Source of the DNA: Polymyxa betae
Taxonomy: Eukaryota; Endomyxa; Phytomyxea; Plasmodiophorida; Plasmodiophoridae
Length of the DNA stretch: 64,000 nucleotides
Reading direction: 5' to 3'
Assembly (NCBI GenBank): GCA_003693705.1
Contig: RBZT01000667.1
Coordinates: 1 to 64,000, forward strand
Shown: piece by piece, positions 1 to 9,446 of the stretch
How positions within the stretch are numbered: position 1 is the stretch's first letter
Layout of the letters: the number at the start of each line of letters is the position of its first letter
The notes under the pieces: model-generated
Seen by the model: the letters and a program-made list of their open reading frames with translations, nothing else
Told to the model about the DNA's origin: nothing
The model's database searches: none
Made by a program: the position numbers and the translations under genes

Positions 1-1
1 A

Positions 2-820
2 TTGGTATGCCGCCGTCTGGCGGAGCCTAGCCGTCTGTTTACTGTCGCAAACGAGTTCGGTAGGTCTCCCTGGGCATGTTCAAGAGTCATCGATGCTACC
101 GTCAACATTTTATACGAAACGCATCGCGATCTCCTATTCTTCAATGAGTATTTAGCGACGCAAAGGATTGATGAGTACTGCAATGCCATTTTCAGGCAGG
201 GCGCTCCACTCCGCAGTTGCTGGGCTTTCATAGACGGTACCAAGCAGAATATCGCACGGCCTTCAGCGAGACGATATTCAGGACCTTATGAAAATCTCCA
301 GCGATCAGTTTTCAGTGGGCACACTCGCCGACACTGTTTAAACTGGCAGGGTATCACCACCCCCGATGGCATCATCATCAGTATGTTCGGTCCCATCGAG
401 GGCAGACGGCATGATTCGACGCTGTTAGCGAAGAGTAGCATTGTCCCGAAGTTACGGAGTCATCCTTCCGCAATTTTCGACGGCAAGCTAATCTATGGAG
501 ATCCTGCCTATAGCTGTTCGGACTACATATGCTGTCCATTTACGATGGCTGAGCCTGGATCACCCGAGGCATCATTTAACTCTGCCATGAGCTCAGTTCG
601 TGAGAGCGTTGAGTGGAGTTTTGGACGTTTGAAAAATTTATGGTCGTTCTTGCAATTTGACAAGCGTCAGAAAGTGCGCCAAATTCCAGTTGCTAAGATG
701 TGGCTGGTGGCGACATTATTGACAAACTGTCATTGCTGCCTACAGCCACAGGGCAATCAGATTAGCATGTATTTCCAAACCCCTCCACCAAGTTTGAGCC
801 AATACCTTAATCTTGAGTAG
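2..820 (+). CDS. PIF/Harbinger-type DDE transposase (5' truncated by window edge)
   Basis: The reading frame encodes the catalytic half of a PIF/Harbinger (DDE_Tnp_4 type) transposase, which cuts and pastes DNA in the nucleus. The three acidic residues sit in recognisable contexts: FIDGT (about residue 78), GDPAY (about 166) and the E in RESVEWSFGRLK (about 205). The final segment after the E matches the usual helical end of the family. The frame is open to the left edge, so the N-terminal helix-turn-helix part is missing from view and the true start is not seen. No stop or frameshift interrupts the catalytic region, so the copy may be recent. Remnants of the accessory protein normally paired with this transposase lie just downstream on the opposite strand. 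The family call is firm; activity is inference. Confidence 0.85.
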   Translation: MVCRRLAEPSRLFTVANEFGRSPWACSRVIDATVNILYETHRDLLFFNEYLATQRIDEYCNAIFRQGAPLRSCWAFIDGTKQNIARPSARRYSGPYENLQRSVFSGHTRRHCLNWQGITTPDGIIISMFGPIEGRRHDSTLLAKSSIVPKLRSHPSAIFDGKLIYGDPAYSCSDYICCPFTMAEPGSPEASFNSAMSSVRESVEWSFGRLKNLWSFLQFDKRQKVRQIPVAKMWLVATLLTNCHCCLQPQGNQISMYFQTPPPSLSQYLNLE

Positions 821-971
821 TAATTTACAAAAATTTATTAAACCAATCTGATGGTTTGTGGTTGGTTAGCAGATTTCTCTGACTATTATTAATTATTTAT
901 AAGTCACGTCCCAATAAACGTTCCAGTAACAACTGGAACTGAGAATCGCGACGTTGCGATTCCTCATCACG

Positions 972-1276
972 TCAAGCTGCCTGCTTTTCTTCAAACGCTA
1001 GCCGGCGTTCCATCAAAGCCATCTTATTCTTTTCGGATTCTGACTTCTGGCTGATGCCGTCCTTAATTGCTGACAGCAAACCATCCAGCTTGTCTTTGCT
1101 GGTGAGTTTGCGTTTTCGTCTTGATTTGGTTGATACTAGTGTCTTTTTGCCAGCAGCACGCATGTTTTTTTTATTGATCAACGACTGCGCATTTTCTTCA
1201 TCAGAATCTGAGTTACTGTTATTAGACGATTCTGTCGCATTGTCCTGTTTGGAATTCCAAAATCTCGTTTTATAAA
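972..1276 (-). pseudogene. C-terminal fragment of a Harbinger-associated accessory protein
   Basis: A minus-strand frame ends in a lysine-rich coiled segment (KSRRKRKLTSKDK, then a K/E-rich helix ending in EEKQAA) preceded by an acidic Ser/Asn stretch. This layout resembles the C-terminal half of the Myb/SANT-like accessory protein that travels with PIF/Harbinger transposases, encoded convergently with them. The N-terminal DNA-binding half is not found in the same frame: the frame runs into a long hairpin at 1268-1320. It is therefore probably a truncated copy. The link to the transposase rests on position and composition rather than on a conserved motif. Confidence 0.4.
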
Positions 1277-1320
1277 TCCAGATTTTGCAGATTTTGCGTG
1301 CAAAATCTGGATTTATAAAA
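1268..1320. repeat. Perfect inverted repeat, 22-bp arms with 9-nt loop
   Basis: Positions 1268-1289 and 1299-1320 are exact reverse complements. Related copies of the arm core (AATCCAGATTTTGCG) recur near 1629-1650, and diverged forms at about 1332-1345. The repeat lies between the transposon fragments and may be two abutting terminal repeats or a foldback element. Confidence 0.8.
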
Positions 1321-1383
1321 TCCTATTCGGACCTGGATTTTGCATGGTAAATCCGGATTCGCGTGTTAATCTTTCTCAGCTCG

Positions 1384-1575
1384 ATGAAGAAATCGGCAAC
1401 TAGCAAGGCGCCACGAGGGGTGTGGGACCTGGACAAGGACGCAAACCTTGTGTCCTTGCTTCAGATGCAGGTCGGCGAAGGCAAGTGTGCCGACTCTGGG
1501 TTTTGAAAAGGAGGCCTGAACCGCTGTGACCCTGCATTTCAACAATAACTTTGTATTAGACTACGATCGTGATTC
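1384..1575 (+). pseudogene. Myb/SANT-like DNA-binding domain remnant with in-frame TGA codons
   Basis: Starting at an ATG at 1384 the frame reads a Myb/SANT-like N-terminus (GVWDLDKDANLVSLLQ, then a Gly-Lys turn and a GF motif), the type found in transposon accessory proteins and Myb_DNA-bind_3 domains. The frame is then broken by TGA at about 1504 and again at about 1519, the second where the family normally has a tryptophan (KEA-W), before resuming with TAVTLHFNNNF. A TGG-to-TGA change would explain the second stop. It is best read as a decayed transposon gene on the plus strand, opposite to the neighbouring accessory fragment. Confidence 0.5.
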
Positions 1576-2075
1576 CAAGATTCTTCATACTCAGACGAGC
1601 TCATGTTCGCTTGGTGCCCGCAAATACTCAAAATCCAGATTTTGCGAAAACCGGTTTCCTCTGGAGAGAAATCCAGTTTCCGCAAAATCCGATTCTGAAA
1701 TTGAGTGGTATCCAAACGCGCTCTAAAGGTTTTGCGGTCTTCTGGGCTGTAGAGGATTGTTTCTTGTATCGACTGCATCTTCTTTAATGGTTTGCGAATA
1801 AGTGCTAGGTGCAGCTTTCGATCAGCGATCGGAGCACTCGCGCTCGTTAAAGCAGAGCGGATTTGTCGGACGTTGTTCAGAAATTCGCGAACGTCATCGT
1901 TGTCGCCGAGCCGTAGTTGTTCGAGCTGTGCCTCACCAGCATGGCATCGGCTGCAGCCTTGTTTTCGAAATGACTTTGGAGCATGAGCCACGTTGATGGT
2001 AGATCCATGCAATAGAAGGTCAACTCTTTGTAGGCCTCGGGAGGGATAGTTGAAGTGAACGATAGGTGTGATCAT
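1539..2075 (-). mobile_element. Copia-type gag (UBN2-like) fragment
   Basis: A 178-codon minus-strand frame contains the typical mid-gag pattern of Ty1/Copia elements: a helix around LRLGDNDDVREFLNNVRQI, then a 'SAGS/SASAPI-D-L-L' type linker and a second helix. No zinc knuckle, protease, integrase or reverse transcriptase follows, and no long terminal repeat is seen. The end of the frame runs into the hairpin-related repeat, so it looks like a solitary fragment inserted into, or overrun by, other transposon debris. The family call rests on pattern only. Confidence 0.45.
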
Positions 2076-2180
2076 GACATCGATCGCAATCGGCTGTCTC
2101 TTTGGAAGCGGATACCGGCTTTCAATCAGCGGTTTTATAATTCATGAGTTGGTCGCAGCATGTAAATACGGGCGATCCCG

Positions 2181-3413
2181 TCATGCTGTATCATGGGCGT
2201 TCGAGCGGGCAAAGTTCATAGCTGAACGGATCGTATTATCCATGAGCATAACAACGGTCATTGGACCAACGCCGCCAGGGACTGGACTGATAGCAGACAC
2301 ATATGGTAGCACACTCTCGAAGTCGACATCTCCTACGAGTCGATATCCAGATTCTCTTGAATCATCTAAACCGAGAAAAGTGACCTTCGGAACTCAAACG
2401 GAAGATGGCTATTTCAACCTGGAATGGAGTTGATACCGACGTCGATGACGACGGCGCTTTTTTTGAGCCAAGACCCTTTCACGAACTTCGGTACACCGAT
2501 GGCTACAATGACGACGTCGCCGGTTCTGACAGCATCCGCCAGATTTGACGTCTTTGAATGACAAACAGTAACCGTGGCATCATATGAAATTAAAAGGTTC
2601 GCCAACGGCATGCCGACCGTATTGCTTCTGCCAATAACGACGACCGTCTTCCCACATAGATTGACGCCTGATTGCATCAGATGATTTATATGTGCCGATA
2701 CAAAGACCAACCAATATGTGATAGAAGCTCGATGCATGCTTTCGGTGTGCATGGGATGAATAACGGGTTGGAACCTCGCGTGATCAGGCGCCCTCTGTTT
2801 AATGGATGAAAGCTAAACATTCTGAATCAGGTGGATCGCAGGAATGTCAAAAGGCATTACCCGTCGACATCTTTGGCAGGATCGACTAATTCAATAATGG
2901 AGGGCTCGAATCCCGCTGGTAGAGGAAGCTGGATTATAATCCCATGGACCTCGCGATCTTCATTGAGTTTCGTTATTAAAGCACGCAGCTGACATTCGGT
3001 CATGACGTTGTACAATAGAATGAAAGGTGTATTTACTTCCGCTTGGCTGATTGAAGATTCCAATCGATGCAGAGTGAATCGAATTCCGATCTAAACAAGG
3101 CGAAACGTCATTCCAGGTTTCGACAATTTTGTGAAACCCATCACCTGAGCTGCAGCTTCCTTCTTCTTTTGTATATAAACATTCGAGGATTTGTCATTCC
3201 CGACTTGAATAGCCACCAAATGTGGACAAACCTCTGACCCCAAAGCCTCTCGTTGCTGCTTTAATCGAGCACATATACGCCTGGAATCGATTGGTCGCGA
3301 TCACTACGAGCGAATATGATCACTGACTCAGCGATCGACTTGCCATCGATAATGATTGGAGCCGCGTCCTTATCGGCAGACCCATTGCACCTATCATCGT
3401 CTCCAGCTGACAT
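2181..3413 (-). CDS. MTHFD: Methylenetetrahydrofolate dehydrogenase/cyclohydrolase (FolD/MTHFD type)
   Basis: The enzyme interconverts 5,10-methylene-, methenyl- and 10-formyl-tetrahydrofolate with NAD(P)+, feeding purine and one-carbon pathways. Visible in order: [10 protein letters not shown] (N-terminal substrate strand), [11 protein letters not shown] carrying the Tyr-x3-Lys catalytic pair, [11 protein letters not shown], the KDVDG loop, [16 protein letters not shown] (Rossmann nucleotide loop), DVVIVAIG, and the C-terminal [12 protein letters not shown]. The start at 3413 gives about 20 residues before the conserved strand. Exon joining is supported by a GTCAG...TTCCAG intron after IAE that restores RICARLKQQ. 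Only the ~300-residue bifunctional unit is encoded; the synthetase domain of animal MTHFD1 is absent. It is divergent from FBXO7 with about 250 bp between starts. Confidence 0.85.
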
Positions 3414-3638
3414 TCCGCAATCGAACGGAAAAATGTTTCATCGCATCAGAGTCGTCTGTTATACACCGCTGAAGCTCGGTTTCCAGCTTTAACATCAATT
3501 ACGACAGACAAATGTCCAGAAAATCAAACTGCATTTGATAAACGATTTATTTGCAGATTTTTGAATATTCGTTTTCGACAGTGTTTGGGGATTAGAACTG
3601 CTTGATTCGATGAAGGGACATTTCCCGTATCAGCACTC

Positions 3639-3656
3639 TATCTCTCTCTCTCTGAT
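3639..3656. promoter_or_regulatory. CT-repeat tract just upstream of FBXO7
   Basis: A run of CT dinucleotides ends a few bases before the FBXO7 start codon in the short divergent intergenic region. It is likely part of the promoter or 5' UTR pyrimidine tract. Function is inferred from position only. Confidence 0.4.
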
Positions 3657-3661
3657 GGACG

Positions 3662-5035
3662 ATGGGCTCGGCTGATGAACTCGTCAATGATGTCCTGGTT
3701 ACTGAATTCGATGCTGAACAGATCAGGACATCTGCTGATGTGGCAGTTTGGGTTCTGCATCGATGTCTGATCTATAACGACGATATCACATCTCTGGATC
3801 TTGGGATCAGATTGCCTTCAAATCCTGGGCGATCTTCATCCCAGTATTGCCTGAACAGTCTCGATCTGGATTTTGAGATCAGCTTTGTATGTTTAGGGCG
3901 ATTCCTACTTGCCCATACCCATATTATAGGCGATCGAAATGTTTACATTGAGCGAATCGATCTATATGGAATCACAGCCGATGCTGCTGGGCTTCAAGCA
4001 TTCATTCGTCGATATTCACCGAATCAGCTGGTTGAAGATGTTATTCTAAAGCCGGTTATTCAAAGAGCAGGTCGTGTTCGTCAGCTTTCTGTTCAAGAAG
4101 CAGCTCTAATCCATACGATCGATCAGATTGTCGCCACGATTTCAATTCAGGACCCCTATGAATTATTATGCATCGCTATTCATAGCATGCTTGTTAACGA
4201 AAATTTGCAGTTAGTCTGGATTGGCAATCCGTCAAACCTTTGCTCATCATTCGAGCTTCCTCAAAACTGGAATGAACGAAAACATTTCTACAAGTTCAGC
4301 TATCGTTGCCCAGGGCGTTCTTTGGAAACCGGCAGACATTCGGAAGGCGATATCGTCATGACCTGCCTTCCGTTCCATTCCGCAAGCAAGTTGATCGTCC
4401 GAGTCCAATCCAACATTCCCAGCAGCGATTTCTGCTCGTCAACCAACAACTCAACTGTGAAGCTGTCGGTGAAGAGATTCGTAGACAGCTCAATGAAATT
4501 GAAGAATTTGCCCGGTAGGAATGTCTGATGTTTTGATTGACTGGAATCTCTGTTTGCCATTATCGATAGTTTCGTTTTTTCGATCAGGTATATCTTGTGT
4601 CTTCTCCTTATGTTATTGCTACCGCCTTGTAATTGCGTTGCTGTTTCGTAATGATTTGGTTTCCTGATTCTGTTTGTTAGTATTAATATCCATGTTGTAC
4701 AACTCAATATCGAAGATTTTCTGGATGCCAATTGCTGATAACGACAGCCTTCATTTACCTCCATGGATTCTGCTGTTATGTCTTTCTTTCTTGACTCATC
4801 CAGAATTATCTCTGATGCGGTCTGTGAATCCGTACTTTCGCCACATTTGTTTGCATCCGTTTTTGTGGAAGGTAAAGGCCGATTTAGCCATCGAACTAAC
4901 TTTTATAAAATACTGAATGTTATGTAGTCGTTGTACATGAATCATTTTGGATGGGATAAGGCAAGTCGTCAAGCGGAACCGAGTGATTGGCGGCTCGCCT
5001 TCATAACGAAATGGAGAAAAGGAAGGCGTCTGTAG
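3662..5035 (+). CDS. FBXO7: F-box only protein 7-like (FP/PI31-N domain plus F-box)
   Basis: FBXO7 is a substrate receptor of SCF ubiquitin ligases that also binds the proteasome regulator PI31 through its FP domain. The FP domain is visible from about residue 165: YELLCIAIHSMLVNENL, then FELPQNW, then YKFSYRCPG and DIVMTCLPF. A downstream exon carries the F-box (PPWILLLCLSFLTHPELSLM...HPFLWK, about 4766-4872), and the last exon gives DWRLAFITKWRKGRR, matching the DWKxLYxxR tail of F-box proteins. No ubiquitin-like domain is evident at the N-terminus, although the ~100 residues before the FP domain could hold a diverged one. Reading frames change near 4390-4430 and between 4516 and 4680; the second change is a normal intron, the first is odd (see findings). 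Confidence 0.75.
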
Positions 5036-5417
5036 GACCGATCAATTTCGTCTGCAACGTCTAATAAGTTCGTGCAAAGCTAGCTCGATGGACTGCTTGT
5101 ATATGAATCTATGTCATCAGTAAAGTAAAATAACTAATTTATGGAAATATCAATTTGGATGGGCTTCTGATCCACTCTTAATCAAATCATAATGGACCCA
5201 GAGATGTTTACCTACTGCTCTGAGTTTTTACAATAATGCGATCATCATAATTTTAACTCCATATTAGTAGTTTCGTCATCGCGAAGGACGTTGTCAATTC
5301 TAAGAAATCAGAATACCCGAGCGATGAGCTTCAAATTCGGTAGTGAATTCGGACTTTAGTGGTGAAGGGAAGCTACTTAGTTATAGCCATTCCTGTTCTT
5401 CTAGTGCATAAGCAATC

Positions 5418-5690
5418 ATGGCTGGTTCTGATGTTAAACAGAGCAACGAGTCGTTTCGTTGGAACTCATGGGGAGGCCTGGGCATGCTAACCATCGCCCT
5501 AATGGTCGCTGGTGGCGTCCTTGGGTCCCGATATCGCAGTCGGTTTTTCGCCCCGGGTGACGTTTCCAGGTTTCGACGAAGACGATATGATTCGTTGGTG
5601 TCTGATTTGTTTCAGGGGGGCGATGCCACAAGCTCGGGATCTGTTTGCACCGATCCAGTCGGCGAAATCGTCCTCAGGCGTTCGATCTAA
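5418..5690 (+). CDS. Hypothetical small single-pass membrane protein
   Basis: A 90-codon frame with one clear hydrophobic segment (WGGLGMLTIALMVAGGVLG, residues ~18-36) followed at once by a basic stretch (SRYRSRF, RFRRRRYD), the arrangement of a type II or N-terminally anchored protein. No family is recognised. The frame may be only the first exon, because an alternative frame stays open to 5727. The gene lies between FBXO7 and TBC1D19 in the same orientation. Confidence 0.45.
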   Translation: MAGSDVKQSNESFRWNSWGGLGMLTIALMVAGGVLGSRYRSRFFAPGDVSRFRRRRYDSLVSDLFQGGDATSSGSVCTDPVGEIVLRRSI

Positions 5691-5830
5691 ATGGGGACGT
5701 GAATCCAAGCAATCTCCTCCTCAGGCTTGAGTATCGCTTCATGATCAGTAATAATAACGAGAAGAGTTTCGGAATTATAAACGTTTAGCATTTAGCAGAT
5801 GTCGGTTAGACAAATGTTATAGTGCAAAGA

Positions 5831-5842
5831 CAACTCACCTTT
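5831..5842. promoter_or_regulatory. Two tandem TTAGGG units (telo-box-like) upstream of TBC1D19
   Basis: TTAGGGTTAGGG occurs 125 bp before the TBC1D19 start, followed by GGGGTTTAG. TTAGGG is the telomere repeat of animals and most fungi, and short copies in promoters are known binding sites for Myb/TRF-type factors in several eukaryotes. Similar motifs stand upstream of three other genes in this window. Confidence 0.45.
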
Positions 5843-5966
5843 AGGGTTAGGGCTTTTGGGGTTTAGAAACATAAAAGCGAGCGTCACATAATATTTGCTT
5901 TGCCTTCATCATCCATTCATTAGAGAGGCTAACGACGCTTTCGAACGGTCTTGAGGCGTCCTGCTC

Positions 5967-7657
5967 ATGCCGGATGGCGCCTCTCAGAAATCGGATCAGA
6001 AAGTTGAGCTACGCAAGCAGGAGATGGTGGCTTTAATCGAGCGGCATTCGATCTATTGGTAGACGCGGCCGTTATATGGATATGAAATGTACTGAAACAC
6101 GATAGGCTCGCCCATCGTTCAATGAAAGAGATGGTTATGACGCGGCCGCTTAATGAAATCGAGCAGTCATTGGATTCGCTTTTATCGTCATGGCCTGTGG
6201 CGCCTCGTCTTCGCTCGCTTATTCATGTTCTTAATCGAAAGTATAACGATGAGAGAATATATAAGCCAGCTGGAAGTCGTGATGCTTACGACCCTCTAGA
6301 TTATGTTGAAGCTGCCCGAATCCAATGGGATAAGCGGATGAGAGACCAATTGAAAGCTGTAGCCGCCCACCAGAAAAGGCCTCTGGTTATGCCGCGAACA
6401 AAAGGTGACGATTCTCGAGATCAGGAGTCGGAAGTGCCTGCTCATCTTCTATTTTCTTGGGCCGACCTTCTCAATGAACTTGAGAAATTGGTGAATCCGA
6501 ATTCAGCCAGCACCATTTCCAACATGAAAGAATTGCATTCGATCAAGATTCTCCTCAAAACGCCGCCGATCTCATCGCTTAGACAAACCTATCAACAACT
6601 GAGCCCAAGTGTTCGCCAGTTCGGACTGGACGACGAGCTCTCAGGCTTGGAATGGTTCTGCAATCAGCGCGTTGCAGAAGGTGAAAGGCTACTGAGTAGC
6701 TTTGCTGCTCCTGTTCGGGATTTGATTAATTATTCGAAAACTGGAATACCGCCATCGTTAAGGCCACGCTTCTGGATGCGACTTCTAGGACTGTGGCCCT
6801 CGGAACGAGACCTGACGTACTATGAGAGGCTTATTAGTCAAGTTCGACTCTGGGATATGGTCACTGACGACTTGTATCGCTTAGAGGTCCAAGAGACTGC
6901 TGATAATGCTGCATACTTCGTTTTTGAAGATATGCTCGATGAGATTATGCTGGCCTTCAGTCGCGATGTTGGGATCCCTCGAAATAGCATAATTCCTGTT
7001 TCGGTTGCACCATTGATGGGCAATGCTTGTGGAGAGATTGCGAGCGGTTCTGATGAGAAATTCGTCTCACCGATGCAGAACGATCGTCCAGTCGATGGAT
7101 GTCTTGATAATTCGGGATTGAAATTTAATGAGGAAGGAATGACAGCTGTACCTCCTTGTCATGTTGTCCCATTTCGTCAACAAGTTATTCTTGCTGCTCC
7201 GTTATGTTATTTGTTCCAAAGACCAGAACAGACTTACTTTCTGTATCGCGAGCTGTATGCTAGATATTTCTGTCGTTTGCATATTATAAGTTCAAGAAAA
7301 GATACGATGCTTTTTCTAAGCAAAATGTTTGAAGATCTGGTGCAAAGCGAGTGTCCTCAAATGTTTTATCATGCCGTTGAGTTAGGCGTTCCTCCTATCA
7401 GGATCGCATTTCCATGGATTTTCACTGCTTTTGCAGGATATCTTTCAGTCGAACAAGTGTTGATTTTGTGGGATAGGGTCGTTGCGTACGATTCGTTGGA
7501 ACTTCTGGCAGTTCTGTCTGCTGCAATCTTCGTTTTTCGTTCGAAATCGGTATTAAATGCGATTTCTGGAGATGAGGTTCGGGACATTTTTGAAGATGGC
7601 TCGCATTTTAGGGTGCTGCCGTTATTGCAGCATTTCCTATTTGATTCAGCGAAATAG
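5967..7657 (+). CDS. TBC1D19: TBC1 domain family member 19-like Rab GTPase-activating protein
   Basis: TBC domains stimulate GTP hydrolysis by Rab GTPases in membrane traffic. The C-terminal 300 residues follow the TBC1D19 pattern closely: GIPPSLRPRFWMRLLG, YYERLISQ, YFVFEDMLDEIMLAFSRD, then APLCYLFQRPEQTYFLYREL, RLHIISS, IRIAFPWIFTAFAGYLS, LILWDRVVAYDSLELLAVL and the end VLPLLQHFLF. A first exon (5967-6058) joins to 6106 across a 47-nt GTAGAC...GATAG intron and keeps the frame, giving about 548 residues, close to the animal protein (526). The catalytic Arg/Gln fingers of classical TBC proteins are not obvious, as is usual for this subfamily. A (TTAGGG)2 motif lies in the promoter. Confidence 0.85.
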
Positions 7658-8121
7658 TACAAGCTTAAAGAGGAATTTTATCTATACAATCATTTAAAAT
7701 GGACAATTAATTTACCTGTCAGCTCCTTAAATCTGCAATCATCCGCCATCACACACTAATATTGAAACCCGCTATAAAGCATTGAATGTTCCAATCCCCA
7801 TCTCCATCATCTCCATTTTGATTATAGCTAATATACTTCAGGGCGACAGAATATCGTCAGCAGCGACGCCGTCCTCGGACCAGCCCGGAACGTTTCATCG
7901 TCTCCTTCGATGAGATTAACAGACTGGAACATCGCGTAGCTGGAAAAGTATATAAAAAATTACTCATATCGTCACTGTTTTGAAGTCAGGTTTTATATCA
8001 AAACCTTAACGGGCAGAATATTTGTTCCAATGCTGTTTTATTCTGTGGCCACAAATGGGGTGGCTGGGAGGATCTGGCGCTAAACTGACAGTATTGTTTG
8101 TTAAATTGCGGCCATAAGCAT
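7658..8121. other. Intergenic stretch with a possible small coding exon on +
   Basis: TBC1D19 ends on the left and the minus-strand gene ends on the right, so this is a convergent interval. After a good acceptor (TATACTTCAG at about 7841-7850) a plus-strand frame reads an Arg-rich segment, then RFIVSFDEINRLEHRV, to a stop near 7980. No start exon could be chained to it. The rest is AT-rich with no visible gene. Confidence 0.3.
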
Positions 8122-8885
8122 TTAATCACTGATATTGTTTATAAACAAACGATTTGCAAACTTTAGCATCACATAAGATATCAAAACCATGATCAAACAG
8201 TTTATCATTTGATAGCTGACAACCGCGATCTCGCCCCCCTTCAGCGCCACCGAAATGTCTTTTAAGCGAGATTTTCGGATTGTTTTCTGAATCCGTCGAT
8301 GATCACAAACTTCAGCAGTAATGGCCTTGATGAAATCCTGGGCATTATTTCTAGAGAAATGTAACAGCTCGGCGCCATAACGCTAGAAAAATAAATGGAT
8401 ATACAAAACATTGTGAATTTCGGCAAACCATTGCTAGCTGCTCGCCAAAAGCAGTTTGAGAGAGTTTGCCAACTTGAACGATAATCAGAGGCGTTGTTAA
8501 TAATAAGGTTTCGCCAACTTCGCGCTCTAAAAAACCTCTGATGACATCCCATGAAACAGCATCCAAGCCCAAATAAGCGACAATATAGCCATCGGCAGGT
8601 TCTTTCGTAATGCATGTCTACAAAAGTAAGTTCCTGACATTAGGTTCGGGATACCCTTACTTCTGCATCAACATCAACATATCGAAACTGAATCCGATAT
8701 CTAACGAATTGATGCTGAACTAGGAAGCCATCTATTCCATGAATAAGCTCAACACAAACGCACGGCAAGGACGAAATACCATAATCAGCAAGATACTCCT
8801 GAAACCGGGTACTCGCCTTCTGGAAGACAACCTGCAATGAGGTTAATGCTCGCTCAGTAGTACGATGGCGTCCCTACAAAGGAGA
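8122..8885 (-). CDS. Unknown multi-exon protein with a C-terminal membrane anchor
   Basis: At least three exons join in frame. The exon after a TTTGTAG acceptor (about 8876) reads GRHRTTERALTSLQVVFQK on through a strand-rich part (VELIHGIDGFLVQHQFVRYR). It splices at GTAAGG (about 8663) to an acidic helical part (LGLDAVSWDVIRGFLE), and another GTTTGC...TTCTAG intron leads to RYGAELLHFSRNN. The protein ends in a hydrophobic helix (MINCLIMVLISYVMLKF) before a short polar tail, so it is probably tail-anchored. I do not recognise the family. An initial exon with the start codon should lie near 8890-8930 but was not identified with confidence. Confidence 0.55.
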
Positions 8886-8996
8886 TAGAATGCCCTTGCC
8901 TAGAATATGCTCCCATTAGCAGATGACTTTTGAGACAGTGAGATCATAGTCATGGGGTATTTCGGTGTCGTTGGGTCGCGCCTCTCATTAGAATTG

Positions 8997-9021
8997 CTCT
9001 CTCTCTTTCTCTCTCTCTCTG
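8997..9021. repeat. CT microsatellite
   Basis: A nearly uninterrupted CT run upstream of the minus-strand gene at 8.1-8.9 kb. Like the tract before FBXO7 it lies in a presumed promoter interval. Confidence 0.7.
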
Positions 9022-9074
9022 TCTTGCTCGTCATGGTCGGCTAATTATATTTATCATTTAGAAACCATAATGCG

Positions 9075-9446
9075 TTAATAGGGACAACTCATTTTTGTTC
9101 TGTTTTTTATTGTAAATGTGAGGTAGAAGCACCGCTTCCTTATGCAAATCGCCTCCATGCGAACATCAGTCTTTAGTCGTCTAAAGCCTCGTTCCACGGG
9201 TTCGAATTCGATCCATCGCGGCGCCCGGTGATAATCTTTTTTTAAAATGAAGCATTTTTCTATGTCTAGATTTTCCAAAAAAGGACTGTGATGAGGAGCC
9301 GCCAGCAAGTCTCCTATGATGGCAAGCATGCTTTGCACAAACTTTAATTTCCGTGCATTTGGCAAGAATTTGTCAGAAAATTGAGGAATTCTTACATAGA
9401 ACAGCTGCTGGGTTCCGAATGTTTGTAACAGCAGAGCATGCAACAT
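9075..9446 (-). CDS. Hypothetical ORF, doubtful
   Basis: A 123-codon open frame on the minus strand with no recognised family. It includes a basic/aromatic stretch (KKDYHRAPRWIEFEPVERGF). Its first Met overlaps the LRRC49 start codon on the other strand by 9 bases, so if real it either begins at a later Met or is a spliced internal exon. It could equally be a chance frame. Confidence 0.25.
   Translation of the reverse strand: MLHALLLQTFGTQQLFYVRIPQFSDKFLPNARKLKFVQSMLAIIGDLLAAPHHSPFLENLDIEKCFILKKDYHRAPRWIEFEPVERGFRRLKTDVRMEAICIRKRCFYLTFTIKNRTKMSCPY

Noticed and set aside
5831-5842. A true internal telomere or chromosome-fusion site
   Set aside because: Only two TTAGGG units are present, and similar single motifs recur upstream of other genes, so a promoter element fits better.
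9185-9230. tRNA-like GGTTCGAATTC stretch
   Set aside because: The T-arm does not pair around the loop and no matching acceptor, D or anticodon arms lie upstream.
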